From positions 1 to 29,117 of the forward strand of contig JBFEUI010000029.1 of NCBI GenBank assembly GCA_041547565.1: DNA of 29,117 bases, written 5' to 3'. Positions 15,999 through 24,571 of the stretch are shown here, one piece after another. The translations under genes and the position numbers were made by a program. This stretch comes from JBFEUI01 sp041547565. GTDB lineage: Bacteria; Pseudomonadota; Gammaproteobacteria; Thiohalomonadales; Thiohalomonadaceae. The notes under the pieces were generated by a model. The model ran no database searches. It was given only the letters and a program-made list of their open reading frames with translations, and was not told where the DNA came from. The stretch's first letter is position 1. Every line of letters begins with the position of its first letter.

Positions 15999-18722
15999 AT
16001 GGGGACAGGGATAGGAAAAATAAAGCTGCTGCTATATGGTTGGCGCATCAGCCGGGAAACAGGGATGGTTTTAAGCCCCATGTGTCACAACCGTACAGAC
16101 TGTGCAACATCCAGGCAGGAGAGGGCATTTCGCTGGTTTTCCTCTTTGCTGCTTTGGTTGCTGCTGCCGTTGCAGACAGCGGCACAGGGGGCGGAACAGA
16201 CGCTTCGCCTGCAGCTAAAGTGGCATCACCAGTTTCAGTATGCCGGTTTCTATGCGGCCGTTGAGAAAGGTTTCTACCGTGAGGCGGGACTGGATGTCGT
16301 GCTTGCCGAGGGCGGCGCTCAACTCTCGGTGCTCGACGCGGTGCTCGACAATGGGGCCCACTTCGGCATAGGCGATGCCGATTTGCTCCTTGCCCGCAAG
16401 CAGGGCAGGCCGGTTGTGCTGCTGGCAAACATTATGCAGCACTCGCCGAGCATTATCCTGACCCGCAGGGACAGCGGTATCGACACGCCCGCTGATCTGG
16501 CGGGACGTACCCTCATGTTGACCCATGGACGGGCTGAAATCACCTCCCTGCTGCACAGTGTTGGTGTGCGGTTGGATGCAGTAAACATCATCCCCAACAC
16601 GGGCCGGGTTGATGATCTAATCGAGGGGCGCGCCGATGCCATGTTCGCCTATGCCTCCAATGAACCGTACAGACTGCGCCAGCAGGGCGTTGACTACACG
16701 GTGCTCTATCCCGGTGAGTATGATGTCGAATTCCTCGGCGATAACATTTTCACCTCGGCCAGCGAGGTGGCCGAACACCCGGAACGTGTGGCGGCCTTTG
16801 TCCGCGCCAGTCTCCAGGGCTGGGAATATGCCCTGAGCCATATCGATGAGATGGTTGAGCTGATTCTGCATATGCCTGGTGTGCAGGAGCGTGGGGTAAC
16901 GCGGGAGCAGCTGCGCTTTGAGGCGGCAGAGATCAGACGGCTGATTGACCCTGAACTGGTGGCTATCGGCCATATCAACCAACGGCGCTGGGAACATATC
17001 GCCAACATTCTGGGTCATCAGCAGCTGTTTCCACTGGGAATGTCGCTGGAGGGCTTTTTCTATCAGCCTTCAGAGGCAAACGTCTTGTTGCAGCCATGGG
17101 TCCTGTTGATCATCGCGGCAGTGCTGCTGGTTATCGCCGCGGGAATCCTGGTGTGGAATATACAGCTGCGCCGCGCGGTCGCTGCCCACACCATGAAACT
17201 GGAAGAGGAGATTGCACTGCACAGGCAGTCAACCGGGTTTTTGCGTGACTCCGAGGCGCAGCAGCGCGCGTTGCTGCGTGCGATGCCGGATATTATGTTT
17301 GTCACCGACAGCGAGGGCACTTTTCTTCGCTACCACGGTGACAAGGATGCGCTGCTTTACACGGTCTCCAATGACTTTCTCGGTAAGCGGGTGTGCGATG
17401 TCATGCCGGAGGAATTCAGCGAGCAGGTCATGCAGGAGCATCACCAGGTCCTGGAGCACGGCGGCATCATCGTGCATGAATACCAGCTGCCGATAAACGG
17501 GGAGCTGAAACACTTCGAGCGCAGGGTGGTCAGGCAGGATGAGGATCGGGTGCTGACCATTATACGGGATATCTCCGATCGCAAACTGATCGAGGAGCAA
17601 TACCGCCGCCTGTATCGTGAATACCTGGCCATTGCCGACAACGTTCCTGATGTTATCGTCAAGCTTGACCGCCAGGGCAACATGGTGTGGTGGAACAAGA
17701 TCCTGGAGGCGCGTACCGGTTACGGTGCCGGGCAGATAAAAAACCGCTCCGCCATGGAGTTCATCGATGAGCGCGACAGGGAGCGGGTCAAGGCCGCGAT
17801 TGGCGAAGCCTTTGCCAAGGGGGAGGCGGAGGTGACGGCGCTGGCGATCAACGTAAGCGGTCCCCGCCCGGTCAACTATCGTGCAGTCGTGTTGCGGGAT
17901 GATAATGGCGAGGTCACAGGCCTGCTGGCCGTTGGCCACGACATCACGGAAATCGTGCGTTCGGAGGAGCGGGCCAGGCAGTTGCTGCTGCAAAATCGCT
18001 CACTCACGCGGCAACTGTTCAATGTGCAGGAAGCGCTGCAGCGGCACCTCGCCCAGGAATTGCACGATGAGTTCGGGCAGTGGCTGACGGCGATCCAGGC
18101 CGAGGCCATGGCCATTCGCACCCAAAACAAGAACAAAATCGAGTCTATCGACACCGGTGCCGAGGCTATCGAGCGTAGCGCAACCCAGATGCACCAGGCT
18201 ATTCGTAACTTGATCCATCAGCTCAGGCCCGGTGTGCTGGATGAACTGGGCTTGGCAGACAGTCTGCAGGAGCTGATATCGACCTGCCAGGCACACCATC
18301 CGGAGATACATTACCAGCTTGAGATTGCGGATAACCTCGAACCGCTGGATGACCAGTATGCCATCACCATCTACCGTGTGGTGCAGGAGAGCCTGACCAA
18401 TGTGGCGAAGCACTCGGGGGCAAGCGAGGTGCAGGTGCGCCTGCTTCGGGACAGGGATGATGCGTGTGACGAGTATGTACGTGTGGTAGTCGAGGATAAT
18501 GGCCAGGGCATACACAGCGAGGTCCAGGGCAAGGGGTTTGGGCTGGCCGGTATCCGTGAAAGGGTCCTTGCCGCTGAAGGGGTATTTGAGCTGACCCGTT
18601 CCCGGGGTGGGGGCGTGCAGCTGACGGTGCAGGTCCCGTTACAGGGAGGCGCCGAGGAGGAAGGGTATTTCGAGCGTGCGTTGGGCAGTGTCGGGAGCGG
18701 CATCAAGCCCGATGAGCTGTAA
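15999..18722 (+). CDS. Hybrid sensor histidine kinase with periplasmic THI5/NMT1-type binding domain
   Basis: This 907-residue protein joins a solute-binding domain to a NarX-type kinase. Order: a 43-residue polar lead, a hydrophobic signal/anchor (about 44-62), a THI5/NMT1-like periplasmic domain (about 66-355; signature KWHHQFQYAGFYAA, 74-87), a transmembrane helix (about 367-387), two PAS domains (about 417-525 and 540-655), HisKA_3 dimerisation with the phospho-acceptor His in ELHDEFGQ (H689), and HATPase_c with QESLTNVAKHS (N801) and DNGQGI. It presumably binds a small organic ligand outside and phosphorylates a LuxR-type response regulator. No regulator is encoded in this window, so the partner is elsewhere. 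The start at 15999 has TAGGG (15986-15990) at 8 nt. Confidence 0.92.
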   Translation: MGTGIGKIKLLLYGWRISRETGMVLSPMCHNRTDCATSRQERAFRWFSSLLLWLLLPLQTAAQGAEQTLRLQLKWHHQFQYAGFYAAVEKGFYREAGLDVVLAEGGAQLSVLDAVLDNGAHFGIGDADLLLARKQGRPVVLLANIMQHSPSIILTRRDSGIDTPADLAGRTLMLTHGRAEITSLLHSVGVRLDAVNIIPNTGRVDDLIEGRADAMFAYASNEPYRLRQQGVDYTVLYPGEYDVEFLGDNIFTSASEVAEHPERVAAFVRASLQGWEYALSHIDEMVELILHMPGVQERGVTREQLRFEAAEIRRLIDPELVAIGHINQRRWEHIANILGHQQLFPLGMSLEGFFYQPSEANVLLQPWVLLIIAAVLLVIAAGILVWNIQLRRAVAAHTMKLEEEIALHRQSTGFLRDSEAQQRALLRAMPDIMFVTDSEGTFLRYHGDKDALLYTVSNDFLGKRVCDVMPEEFSEQVMQEHHQVLEHGGIIVHEYQLPINGELKHFERRVVRQDEDRVLTIIRDISDRKLIEEQYRRLYREYLAIADNVPDVIVKLDRQGNMVWWNKILEARTGYGAGQIKNRSAMEFIDERDRERVKAAIGEAFAKGEAEVTALAINVSGPRPVNYRAVVLRDDNGEVTGLLAVGHDITEIVRSEERARQLLLQNRSLTRQLFNVQEALQRHLAQELHDEFGQWLTAIQAEAMAIRTQNKNKIESIDTGAEAIERSATQMHQAIRNLIHQLRPGVLDELGLADSLQELISTCQAHHPEIHYQLEIADNLEPLDDQYAITIYRVVQESLTNVAKHSGASEVQVRLLRDRDDACDEYVRVVVEDNGQGIHSEVQGKGFGLAGIRERVLAAEGVFELTRSRGGGVQLTVQVPLQGGAEEEGYFERALGSVGSGIKPDEL

Positions 18723-18730
18723 TCTCCGGA

Positions 18731-19384
18731 TTAACGCTCACCCGGGGTGGCAAGGCCGTCCAGGGCCTCCTGCGCGATCTCGCGCACCTCTTCATGGTTA
18801 TCGTTGAGCCGTGGCTCCAGATACTGACGTGCGCTCGCGCTGCCGCTCAAACCCAGAAAATAGCAGGCATCACTGCGCACGCGGTGGTCGTTACTGGTGC
18901 TGAGTCTACCCAGTCTGTCCGTCAAGGCGTGAAGTGCGGACTGACCCTGCAGTCCCTCAATAATTGCGCTAATACCCAGGCGCACCTGCATCGGCGTGTC
19001 GGCCGCTGCTATCAGCGGCAGCAGTGCCTTCAGCATCCCGGGTTCGCCGCTGATGAGTTGCTCGACACGTGCCAGCTTCCCCTCGCGCAACAAGCTTTCC
19101 AGGTAGCGGGTGGTACCTTCCTGCGTGCCTGCCGTTTGCGCCCATTGTCTGAGCTGCGCAGGCGTTTGATTGCCCTCCAGTATAAAAGAACCGATGCGTA
19201 TCCAGGGGGCCGTGCGTACTCCCAGCTGTTCCGCGCGCCGGGGGTGGAGTGCCGCGTTGACGATCTCCAGGCTGCCTATGGCGCCCTGTTTGACCAGCTC
19301 TGCCAGCGCCTGCATTACGCCAGGGCAGTAGGGGCAGCCGGGGGTGATAAACAGCAGCGCATCGGGCGTATTTTGTGTGGACAT
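18731..19384 (-). CDS. Thioredoxin-like protein with C-terminal HEAT repeats
   Basis: The 217-residue product begins with a thioredoxin/glutaredoxin-like fold: FITPGCPYCPG (C17 and C20) and the cis-proline loop RTAPWIRIG. After about residue 100 it continues as helical repeats, including NDHRVRSDACYFLGLSGSA and NHEEVREIAQEALDGL, which look like HEAT/PBS-lyase repeats. There is no signal peptide, so a cytoplasmic thiol-disulfide or scaffold role is inferred. I place the start at ATG 19384; a TTG 21 nt upstream is in frame, and neither has a good SD. The gene converges on the sensor kinase with an 8-nt gap. Confidence 0.75.
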   Translation of the reverse strand: MSTQNTPDALLFITPGCPYCPGVMQALAELVKQGAIGSLEIVNAALHPRRAEQLGVRTAPWIRIGSFILEGNQTPAQLRQWAQTAGTQEGTTRYLESLLREGKLARVEQLISGEPGMLKALLPLIAAADTPMQVRLGISAIIEGLQGQSALHALTDRLGRLSTSNDHRVRSDACYFLGLSGSASARQYLEPRLNDNHEEVREIAQEALDGLATPGER

Positions 19385-19452
19385 GTTTACATCGAAATCA
19401 GGCAATCGTGTACCACATTATCCCGTGCCACGCCGCGCATTGGTAGTGCTGT

Positions 19453-20409
19453 TCAGCCGACCAGGTTGCGCGGCTGGCCTGCCGTGAAGGCCTGAATATT
19501 TTCCACCAGTTGGTCCAGCAGGCGCTGTCTGGCCTCACGGCTGGCCCAGGCGATGTGTGGCGTGCGTATCAGGTTGGGGATATCGGGGGCCATGAGCGGT
19601 TGGCTCTCATCGGGTGGCTCGGCGATAAAACAGTCGATACCGGCCCCGCCGATGATGCCGCGGCGCAGTGCATCGGCGAGGGCCGCCTCATCGACAATGC
19701 CGCCGCGGGCGGCATTGATCAGCAGGGCATCGGGCTTCATCAACGCCAACTCCCGGGTACCGATCAGATTGCGGGTGTTGGCGGCCAGGGGACAGTGGAG
19801 GGTTAGGATGTCCGCCCGTTCCAGCAGCCTCTCCAGGGGGACGCGATCGGCCTGCGGCGGAGCGCCCGGACGCTGCCCGACCAGCACCTGCATGCCGAAG
19901 GCGCTCTCGGCCGTGTGCGCCACGGCGCGGCCCAGATTGCCGTAACCGATGATGCCCAGGGCCAGTCCACCCAGTTCGCGAATGGGGTAGTCCAGCAGGC
20001 AGAACTGGCCGCTCTGTTGCCAGCGTCCGTCGCAGATGGCCCGCTGGTAGTCGTTGAGATGACGGGTGAGCGCCAGGATCAGGCTGAACACGTGCTGGAC
20101 CACGGACGGTGCGGCGTAGTCCCGTACATTGCACACGGCGATACCGCGCTCACGTGCGGCTTCCAGATCGACGTTGTTGGTGCCCGTGGCCGCCACGGCG
20201 ATGAGTTTGAGCTGCGGGGCCTGTGCCAGCAATTTTTCATCGAGCACGACCTTGTTGCTGATCACCACCTGGGCATCTTTAATACGGGAGGCGGTCTCCC
20301 CGGGGCGGGTCGCCGGGTACAGTTGCCACTGGGGCAGTGTGGCCTGCAGCCTGTCCAGTTCCAGGTCGCCCCGGTCGAGGCTGTCCAGGTCCAGAAATAC
20401 ACCGCGCAT
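19453..20409 (-). CDS. D-2-hydroxyacid dehydrogenase (probable glycerate dehydrogenase / hydroxypyruvate reductase)
   Basis: The 318-residue product is a standard D-isomer 2-hydroxyacid dehydrogenase. It shows the dinucleotide motif GYGNLG (155-160), catalytic R235 in NAARGGIVDE, E264 in AEPPD and H285 in TPHIAWAS. The overall pattern is closest to glycerate dehydrogenases, which interconvert hydroxypyruvate and D-glycerate. After the second Rossmann strand the sequence reads VLVGQRPG, with no acidic residue at the usual NAD-selecting position. NADPH use is therefore possible. The start at 20409 has a clear AAGGAG about 6 nt upstream. A short conserved gene diverges from it at 20496. Confidence 0.9.
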   Translation of the reverse strand: MRGVFLDLDSLDRGDLELDRLQATLPQWQLYPATRPGETASRIKDAQVVISNKVVLDEKLLAQAPQLKLIAVAATGTNNVDLEAARERGIAVCNVRDYAAPSVVQHVFSLILALTRHLNDYQRAICDGRWQQSGQFCLLDYPIRELGGLALGIIGYGNLGRAVAHTAESAFGMQVLVGQRPGAPPQADRVPLERLLERADILTLHCPLAANTRNLIGTRELALMKPDALLINAARGGIVDEAALADALRRGIIGGAGIDCFIAEPPDESQPLMAPDIPNLIRTPHIAWASREARQRLLDQLVENIQAFTAGQPRNLVG

Positions 20410-20495
20410 GGTGACTCCTTATTTTTGCAGTCCGCTTGTGATCCGTTACACTGCCCCCATTGTATCCCTTTCCATCCCTATGCGGCAGAGAGCCT

Positions 20496-20801
20496 ATGAG
20501 CACCCGAGATTTCGACCAGTTGTCCAAGGAAGAGCAGATCCTCATGGCGGTCAAGAAGACCCTGACCAACATCATCAAGGACACCGCCACGCGTCCCGGC
20601 ATGAAGCATCCGCTTTCGGACAACAGCCTCAAGGGGCTGCGTGACTGTCTGGTGCTGATCAGCCAGCGTGAGGCGGAACTGGCCGAAGCGGCGGGGGAGC
20701 CGATGAATATGCGGCCACGCTATATCGATGAGCCGCAACCCCAGGAGGACGTGGTGGTACCGATCAGCCAGATCGGCAAGGCCGGGAAAGAGGAGAAGTA
20801 G
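20496..20801 (+). CDS. Conserved hypothetical protein, 101 aa
   Basis: The small soluble protein begins MSTRDFDQLSKEEQILMAVK and carries KDTATRPGMKHPLSDNS, then LRDCLVLISQREAELAEAAG. It ends in a proline/acidic tail. I recall similar short proteins in related gammaproteobacteria but know of no function. The helical middle section could mediate dimerisation. ATG 20496 is favoured over an in-frame TTG at 20460 because similarity begins at MST; the ribosome site is weak. It ends 3 nt before the stop of the convergent DUF4124 gene. Confidence 0.7.
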   Translation: MSTRDFDQLSKEEQILMAVKKTLTNIIKDTATRPGMKHPLSDNSLKGLRDCLVLISQREAELAEAAGEPMNMRPRYIDEPQPQEDVVVPISQIGKAGKEEK

Positions 20802-20804
20802 ACC

Positions 20805-21290
20805 TCACTCCTCGCCTGTCTGCTGCAGCGCCTTCTGGCGCTGTTCCGTTATCGGCCCCGCCTCCCGGGCCCGCTCCATGATCTTCTCCATCCCCTCCAG
20901 CGGGTAGGGTGACGGCGTTTTTCCGTTCCCGGCCGCGTTATCCGCTGCGCTTGTCCCCATGCTGGATTCCTGTTCCCCGTCACTCGTGCCCGGGATGAGA
21001 TTGGTGTCCGGATCGACCCGGTGCTCTTCGTAGGCGACGCCCTCCTGCGGCGGTGTACTGCTATAGTGCCACTGCCCCGATTTATCCTGCCAGCGGTAGA
21101 TGCGTACCGCTTTGCTGTCAGCCCGTGGCAGTTGTGCCTTAATGTCCTGCTGCAGTGTGCGCAGCACCTGTTTGATGTTGATGGCGCCAAGCGGGTAGAA
21201 AGGGGGATAGCCGCCAAGCGGTGGCAGGTAGTAGAGCAACGGCACGGCAATGACGACAATCCAGACGAGTGACTTTATAATTCGACGCAT
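20805..21290 (-). CDS. DUF4124-domain membrane-anchored protein
   Basis: The 161-residue product opens with an N-terminal hydrophobic anchor (about 6-20). Around residues 68-86 it carries the DUF4124 core IYRWQDKSGQWHYSSTPP, a short beta unit found in many secreted or periplasmic gammaproteobacterial proteins. A low-complexity polar tail follows. Role unknown; location is probably the periplasmic face of the inner membrane. ATG 21290 is chosen because AGGGCGG lies just upstream and the anchor begins there. The frame is open further back but without plausible signal. Confidence 0.8.
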   Translation of the reverse strand: MRRIIKSLVWIVVIAVPLLYYLPPLGGYPPFYPLGAINIKQVLRTLQQDIKAQLPRADSKAVRIYRWQDKSGQWHYSSTPPQEGVAYEEHRVDPDTNLIPGTSDGEQESSMGTSAADNAAGNGKTPSPYPLEGMEKIMERAREAGPITEQRQKALQQTGEE

Positions 21291-21308
21291 TGCACCGCCC
21301 TGAATAGA

Positions 21309-21339
21309 TTGACAGTTTTCCCGATGGACAAAGCATAGC
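21309..21339 (+). promoter_or_regulatory. Possible promoter between the DUF4124 and DUF2835 genes
   Basis: A perfect -35 hexamer TTGACA lies at 21309-21314, and CATAGC at 21334-21339 is a weak -10 at 19-nt spacing. It points toward the DUF2835 gene at 21348, which would then have almost no leader and no visible SD. Confidence 0.3.
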
Positions 21340-21347
21340 ATCCGGCC

Positions 21348-21581
21348 ATGAATCAGGTCCGTTTCTTTCTGGACATCCCCGCCCACGATTACCTGACCTA
21401 CTATCAGGGCCGTGCCCGGCGTGTTGTGGTCACGGCGCTGGACGGCCGGCGGGTGCAGTTCCCGGCCGAGCGCCTGCGCCCCTTCGTCACCGAGGCGGGG
21501 GTGCACGGTGAGTTCGTGCTGAGCTTTGACGATGAGAACCGCTTTGCCGCACTGGAGCGGGTGGGCGGATTACGACGCTAA
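21348..21581 (+). CDS. DUF2835-family protein
   Basis: The 77-residue product matches the short gammaproteobacterial DUF2835 family: FFLDIPAHDYLTYYQGRA, then GRRVQFPAERLRPFVT, then GVHGEFVLSFDDENRFAALE. The fold appears to be a small beta-rich domain. The function is unknown. The start follows a TTGACA-containing gap but lacks a recognisable SD. It is divergent from the DUF4124 gene and convergent with the patatin-like gene. Confidence 0.88.
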   Translation: MNQVRFFLDIPAHDYLTYYQGRARRVVVTALDGRRVQFPAERLRPFVTEAGVHGEFVLSFDDENRFAALERVGGLRR

Positions 21582-21635
21582 CCAGAGCGCTGCGCGTTTT
21601 GCCGCCGCAGGAAATCCAGCGCTTTGCAGGGGCCC

Positions 21636-22559
21636 CTAGTCGTCCAGGGTACAGGCATGGCGGATGGCCGGCAGCATGCGCTCCACACAGTCCTGCCCCT
21701 CGGCGATGGCCTCTTCGGCGCGGTCGAACTCCAGCAGTTCGATATGCGCCAGTCTGGGCGAGAGCAGCACATCGGGCGGGTCGCCCGCCATGCGGCTGCG
21801 GGTGATGCGATCCTGCATGATATTGATCGCCGTGGCGACCACCTCAAACAGGCCGGGGATGTTCTGGTTATCCTCCTTAGCGCTGAGCCAGCCGGACAGC
21901 GGCGTGTCGGCCAACTCCTGGTTGAGCCGTTTGAGCAACTGGTTAAACAGGTCGCGGTTCTTCTCCTGCGGTTGTGCCTTGTGCCGGCGTCCGTTCAGGT
22001 GGCGGCCGACGATGTCGGAGTTGAGGTTGACCGCAATGATGATATCGGCGCCCATGGCGCGGCATAGCGAGATAGGGATCGGGTTGGTCAGGCCCCCGTC
22101 GACCAGCCAGCGGCCCTCGGTGAGAACGGGCGAGAACAGCCCCGGCAGGGCGATGGAGGCGCGGATGGCGCTGCTTAGCCCACCCTGCTGCAGCCAGATT
22201 TCCCGGCCGTTGTGCAGGTTGGTGGCGACCGCCCCGTAGGGGGTGGCCAGTGATTCGATCTCCAGGCCGGCAATGTGCTTCTCTATCGAGGCCATCAGGC
22301 TGTTGCCCTCGATCAGTCCCCCCGCCAGGCGGATGTCCATCAGGCGGACGATGTCCCACACCCCCAGTTTGCGCACCCATTGCTCGAGCGAGTCGAGGGC
22401 ACCGGCCGCATAGGCCCCGCCCACCAGGGCGCCGATGGAACTGCCGCAGACGATGTCGGGTTTGATGCCGTTTCCGGCCAGTGCCCGAATGACGCCGATG
22501 TGGGCCCAGCCTCTTGCCGAGCCGCTGCCCAGTGCCAGGCCTATGCGTGCATTTCCCAT
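21636..22559 (-). CDS. Patatin-like phospholipase family protein (RssA/NTE type)
   Basis: The 307-residue product has the patatin catalytic dyad: nucleophile S41 in CGSSIGAL and D154 in VDGGLTNP. The oxyanion-hole glycine run GSGSARGWAHIGV (11-23) is also present. Such proteins hydrolyse acyl esters or phospholipids; E. coli RssA is the model, without a settled substrate. No signal peptide or strong membrane helix is seen, so it is probably cytoplasmic. The start is well supported by AAGGAG about 6 nt upstream. The C-terminal part (about 195-300) contains a charged insertion and a conserved helical tail of the family. Confidence 0.92.
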   Translation of the reverse strand: MGNARIGLALGSGSARGWAHIGVIRALAGNGIKPDIVCGSSIGALVGGAYAAGALDSLEQWVRKLGVWDIVRLMDIRLAGGLIEGNSLMASIEKHIAGLEIESLATPYGAVATNLHNGREIWLQQGGLSSAIRASIALPGLFSPVLTEGRWLVDGGLTNPIPISLCRAMGADIIIAVNLNSDIVGRHLNGRRHKAQPQEKNRDLFNQLLKRLNQELADTPLSGWLSAKEDNQNIPGLFEVVATAINIMQDRITRSRMAGDPPDVLLSPRLAHIELLEFDRAEEAIAEGQDCVERMLPAIRHACTLDD

Positions 22560-22667
22560 TACTACTCCTTGGTGTCATTATAGGAACGGAAGCGACGGGG
22601 AATATCTTTATAAGTCACTTCGTCCTTAAATTATAGAAATTGTGTGAATAATTTTAGTGGTATCACG

Positions 22668-23729
22668 ATGCCTGCCAGGTTTACCTCCGTCTACCCGCTA
22701 CTGGGTTTGCTGTTGTGCCTTGTGTTCTTTGGCGCAGGGGCAGAGGAGTTCGATGAGGATTTCGATGCGGACTTCGACACCCTGAGTTTTGACGATGCGC
22801 CCCTGCAAGAGGCGGTGCGCCATCCGTCGTGGTTTCGTCTCAGTTTCCTGGACCTGCGGGATGATTTGAATGAAGCCATTCGCTTCGACAAGCGCGGACT
22901 GATTGTCGTGTTCGGCCAGGACTACTGTCCGTATTGCCAGAAACTGATGGAGGTCAATTTCACCAAGCGGGATATTGTACGCTACACCCGCAAGCACTTT
23001 GATGTGGTTGCCATCAACATCCACGGCGACAAGACCGTTACCGACTTCAGTGGTCTTGAGCTGACCGAGAAAGAGTTTGCCGAGCTTGAGGGCACCAATT
23101 TCACCCCCACGCTCATCTTCTACAACCGCTCCGGCGAAGAGGTGCTGCGCCTGCGCGGCTATTATCCCCCCTACAAATTTCATGCCGCGCTCGAGTATGT
23201 TGCCGACGGACACTATCGCAATGAGGCCTTCCGCGACTACCTGGAGCGCGCCGATCCGACCTTCGCCTTCGAGCAGGGTGAGTTGAACGAAGAACCGTTC
23301 TTTTCCAGTCCGCCCCATGCGCTTGATCGCAGCAAGCTGCCGGCCCAGCGGCCCCTGGCCGTATTCTTCGAGCAGGGCAACTGCCATGCCTGCGACGTCC
23401 TGCACAGCGGCCCCCTGAAAAATCCCGAGATTCTCAAGCGGCTGGAAGGTTTTGAAACCGTGCAGCTTGATCTGTGGGGCAAGACACCGGTGATAACCCC
23501 GGGCGGGGAACGCATGAGTGAACGGGAGTGGGGGGAGCGGCTGGGGCTGTTCTACACGCCGACCATTATCTTCTATGATGAGCAGGGCAAGGAAATACTG
23601 CGGGTGGACTCGGTGATACGCTTTTTCCGCCTGAAACGCGTGTTGGACTACATCTCCAGCGGGGTCTATCGCAAGGGCATTACCATACAACGCTGGCGGC
23701 GCATTGAAGCGGGGAACGATAGCTTATGA
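22668..23729 (+). CDS. Secreted protein with two thioredoxin domains (SoxW-like)
   Basis: The 353-residue product has a signal peptide (about 1-25), a very acidic Phe-Asp stretch (FDEDFDADFD, about 28-37), and then two thioredoxin folds. The first has DYCPYC (C87, C90) and cis-Pro FTPTLIFY. The second has GNCHAC (C239, C242) and cis-Pro YTPTIIFY. It resembles SoxW-type periplasmic thioredoxins, duplicated. It likely handles disulfides or persulfides in the periplasm; no sox genes lie nearby. ATG 22668 is chosen over GTG 22644 because the signal peptide starts there. The stop overlaps the mazG start as ATGA, implying translational coupling. Confidence 0.87.
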   Translation: MPARFTSVYPLLGLLLCLVFFGAGAEEFDEDFDADFDTLSFDDAPLQEAVRHPSWFRLSFLDLRDDLNEAIRFDKRGLIVVFGQDYCPYCQKLMEVNFTKRDIVRYTRKHFDVVAINIHGDKTVTDFSGLELTEKEFAELEGTNFTPTLIFYNRSGEEVLRLRGYYPPYKFHAALEYVADGHYRNEAFRDYLERADPTFAFEQGELNEEPFFSSPPHALDRSKLPAQRPLAVFFEQGNCHACDVLHSGPLKNPEILKRLEGFETVQLDLWGKTPVITPGGERMSEREWGERLGLFYTPTIIFYDEQGKEILRVDSVIRFFRLKRVLDYISSGVYRKGITIQRWRRIEAGNDSL

Positions 23730-24508
23730 GTTCTGTTACACACCTACTGGAAGTGATGGCGCGCCTGCGTCATCCCGAACAGGGCTGCCCCTGGGATCGG
23801 GAGCAGGACTTCGATTCCATTGCACCCTACACCATCGAGGAGGCCTATGAGGTGGCCGATGCCATCGACCGGGATGATATGGGCGACCTGCGCGAGGAAC
23901 TTGGCGACCTGCTGTTTCAGGTGGTGTTTCACGCACAGATGGCGCAGGAGAAAGGTGCCTTTGATTTCAGTGATGTCGCCGAGGGCATCGTCGAGAAAAT
24001 GGTACGCCGTCATCCGCATGTGTTTGACGATGAGTCGGTCGCCGATGCCGCGGCACAGACGGCCGCCTGGGAGAAGCATAAGGCGCAGGAGCGGGCGCTC
24101 AAGGGCAAGCAGGAGGACAACAGCGTACTTGCCGGTGTGGCCCTGGGGCTGCCCGGCCTGATGCGGGCACAGAAGCTGCAAAAGCGTGCGGCACGGGTCG
24201 GGTTTGACTGGCCCGAACCGGAGGGCGTGATGCAAAAGCTCAACGAGGAACTGCTGGAGCTGACCGGGGAACTTGACTCGGGGGACAAGCACCACATCGC
24301 CGATGAGGTCGGCGATGTGCTCTTCACCTGCGTCAATCTGGCGCGCCATCTTGGCGTGGATGCGGAGGAGGCGATGCGAGCGGCCAATGCCAAATTCGAG
24401 CGGCGTTTCCGCCAGATGGAGTCGGCGTTGAAAAACGAGGGCCGCTGGGACGAGGCGGACCTGGCGGAGAAAGATAAAACCTGGGAGCGGATAAAGAGCG
24501 AGGAGTAA
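23726..24508 (+). CDS. mazG: Nucleoside triphosphate pyrophosphohydrolase MazG
   Basis: The 260-residue product matches E. coli MazG (263 aa), with two MazG helical bundles. The N-terminal one has PEQGCPWDREQDF, YTIEEAYEVADAI and LREELGDLLFQVVFHA. The second has LNEELLELTGEL and IADEVGDVLFTCVNLAR. MazG hydrolyses NTPs and dNTPs to monophosphate and pyrophosphate, and in E. coli affects ppGpp levels. All acidic Mg-binding residues of the EExxE and ExxD type are visible in the C-terminal repeat. The start overlaps the preceding thioredoxin gene by 4 nt. A 163-nt gap with a hairpin separates it from the ATP-grasp fusion. Confidence 0.96.
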   Translation: MSSVTHLLEVMARLRHPEQGCPWDREQDFDSIAPYTIEEAYEVADAIDRDDMGDLREELGDLLFQVVFHAQMAQEKGAFDFSDVAEGIVEKMVRRHPHVFDDESVADAAAQTAAWEKHKAQERALKGKQEDNSVLAGVALGLPGLMRAQKLQKRAARVGFDWPEPEGVMQKLNEELLELTGELDSGDKHHIADEVGDVLFTCVNLARHLGVDAEEAMRAANAKFERRFRQMESALKNEGRWDEADLAEKDKTWERIKSEE

Positions 24509-24571
24509 CACGCCTCGTGAATATTAACAGCCCATTGCCATCACCAGTCGGCATATAGTGATAGACGGCCC

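Noticed and set aside
22577..22582. Perfect reverse-strand TATAAT upstream of the patatin-like gene
   Set aside because: No -35 at usable spacing, and the predicted start would fall inside the ribosome binding site, leaving almost no leader.
22698..23690. Reverse 330-codon frame opposite the double-thioredoxin gene
   Set aside because: The forward strand has a signal peptide, two CxxC thioredoxin domains and coupling to mazG; the reverse frame is a shadow.
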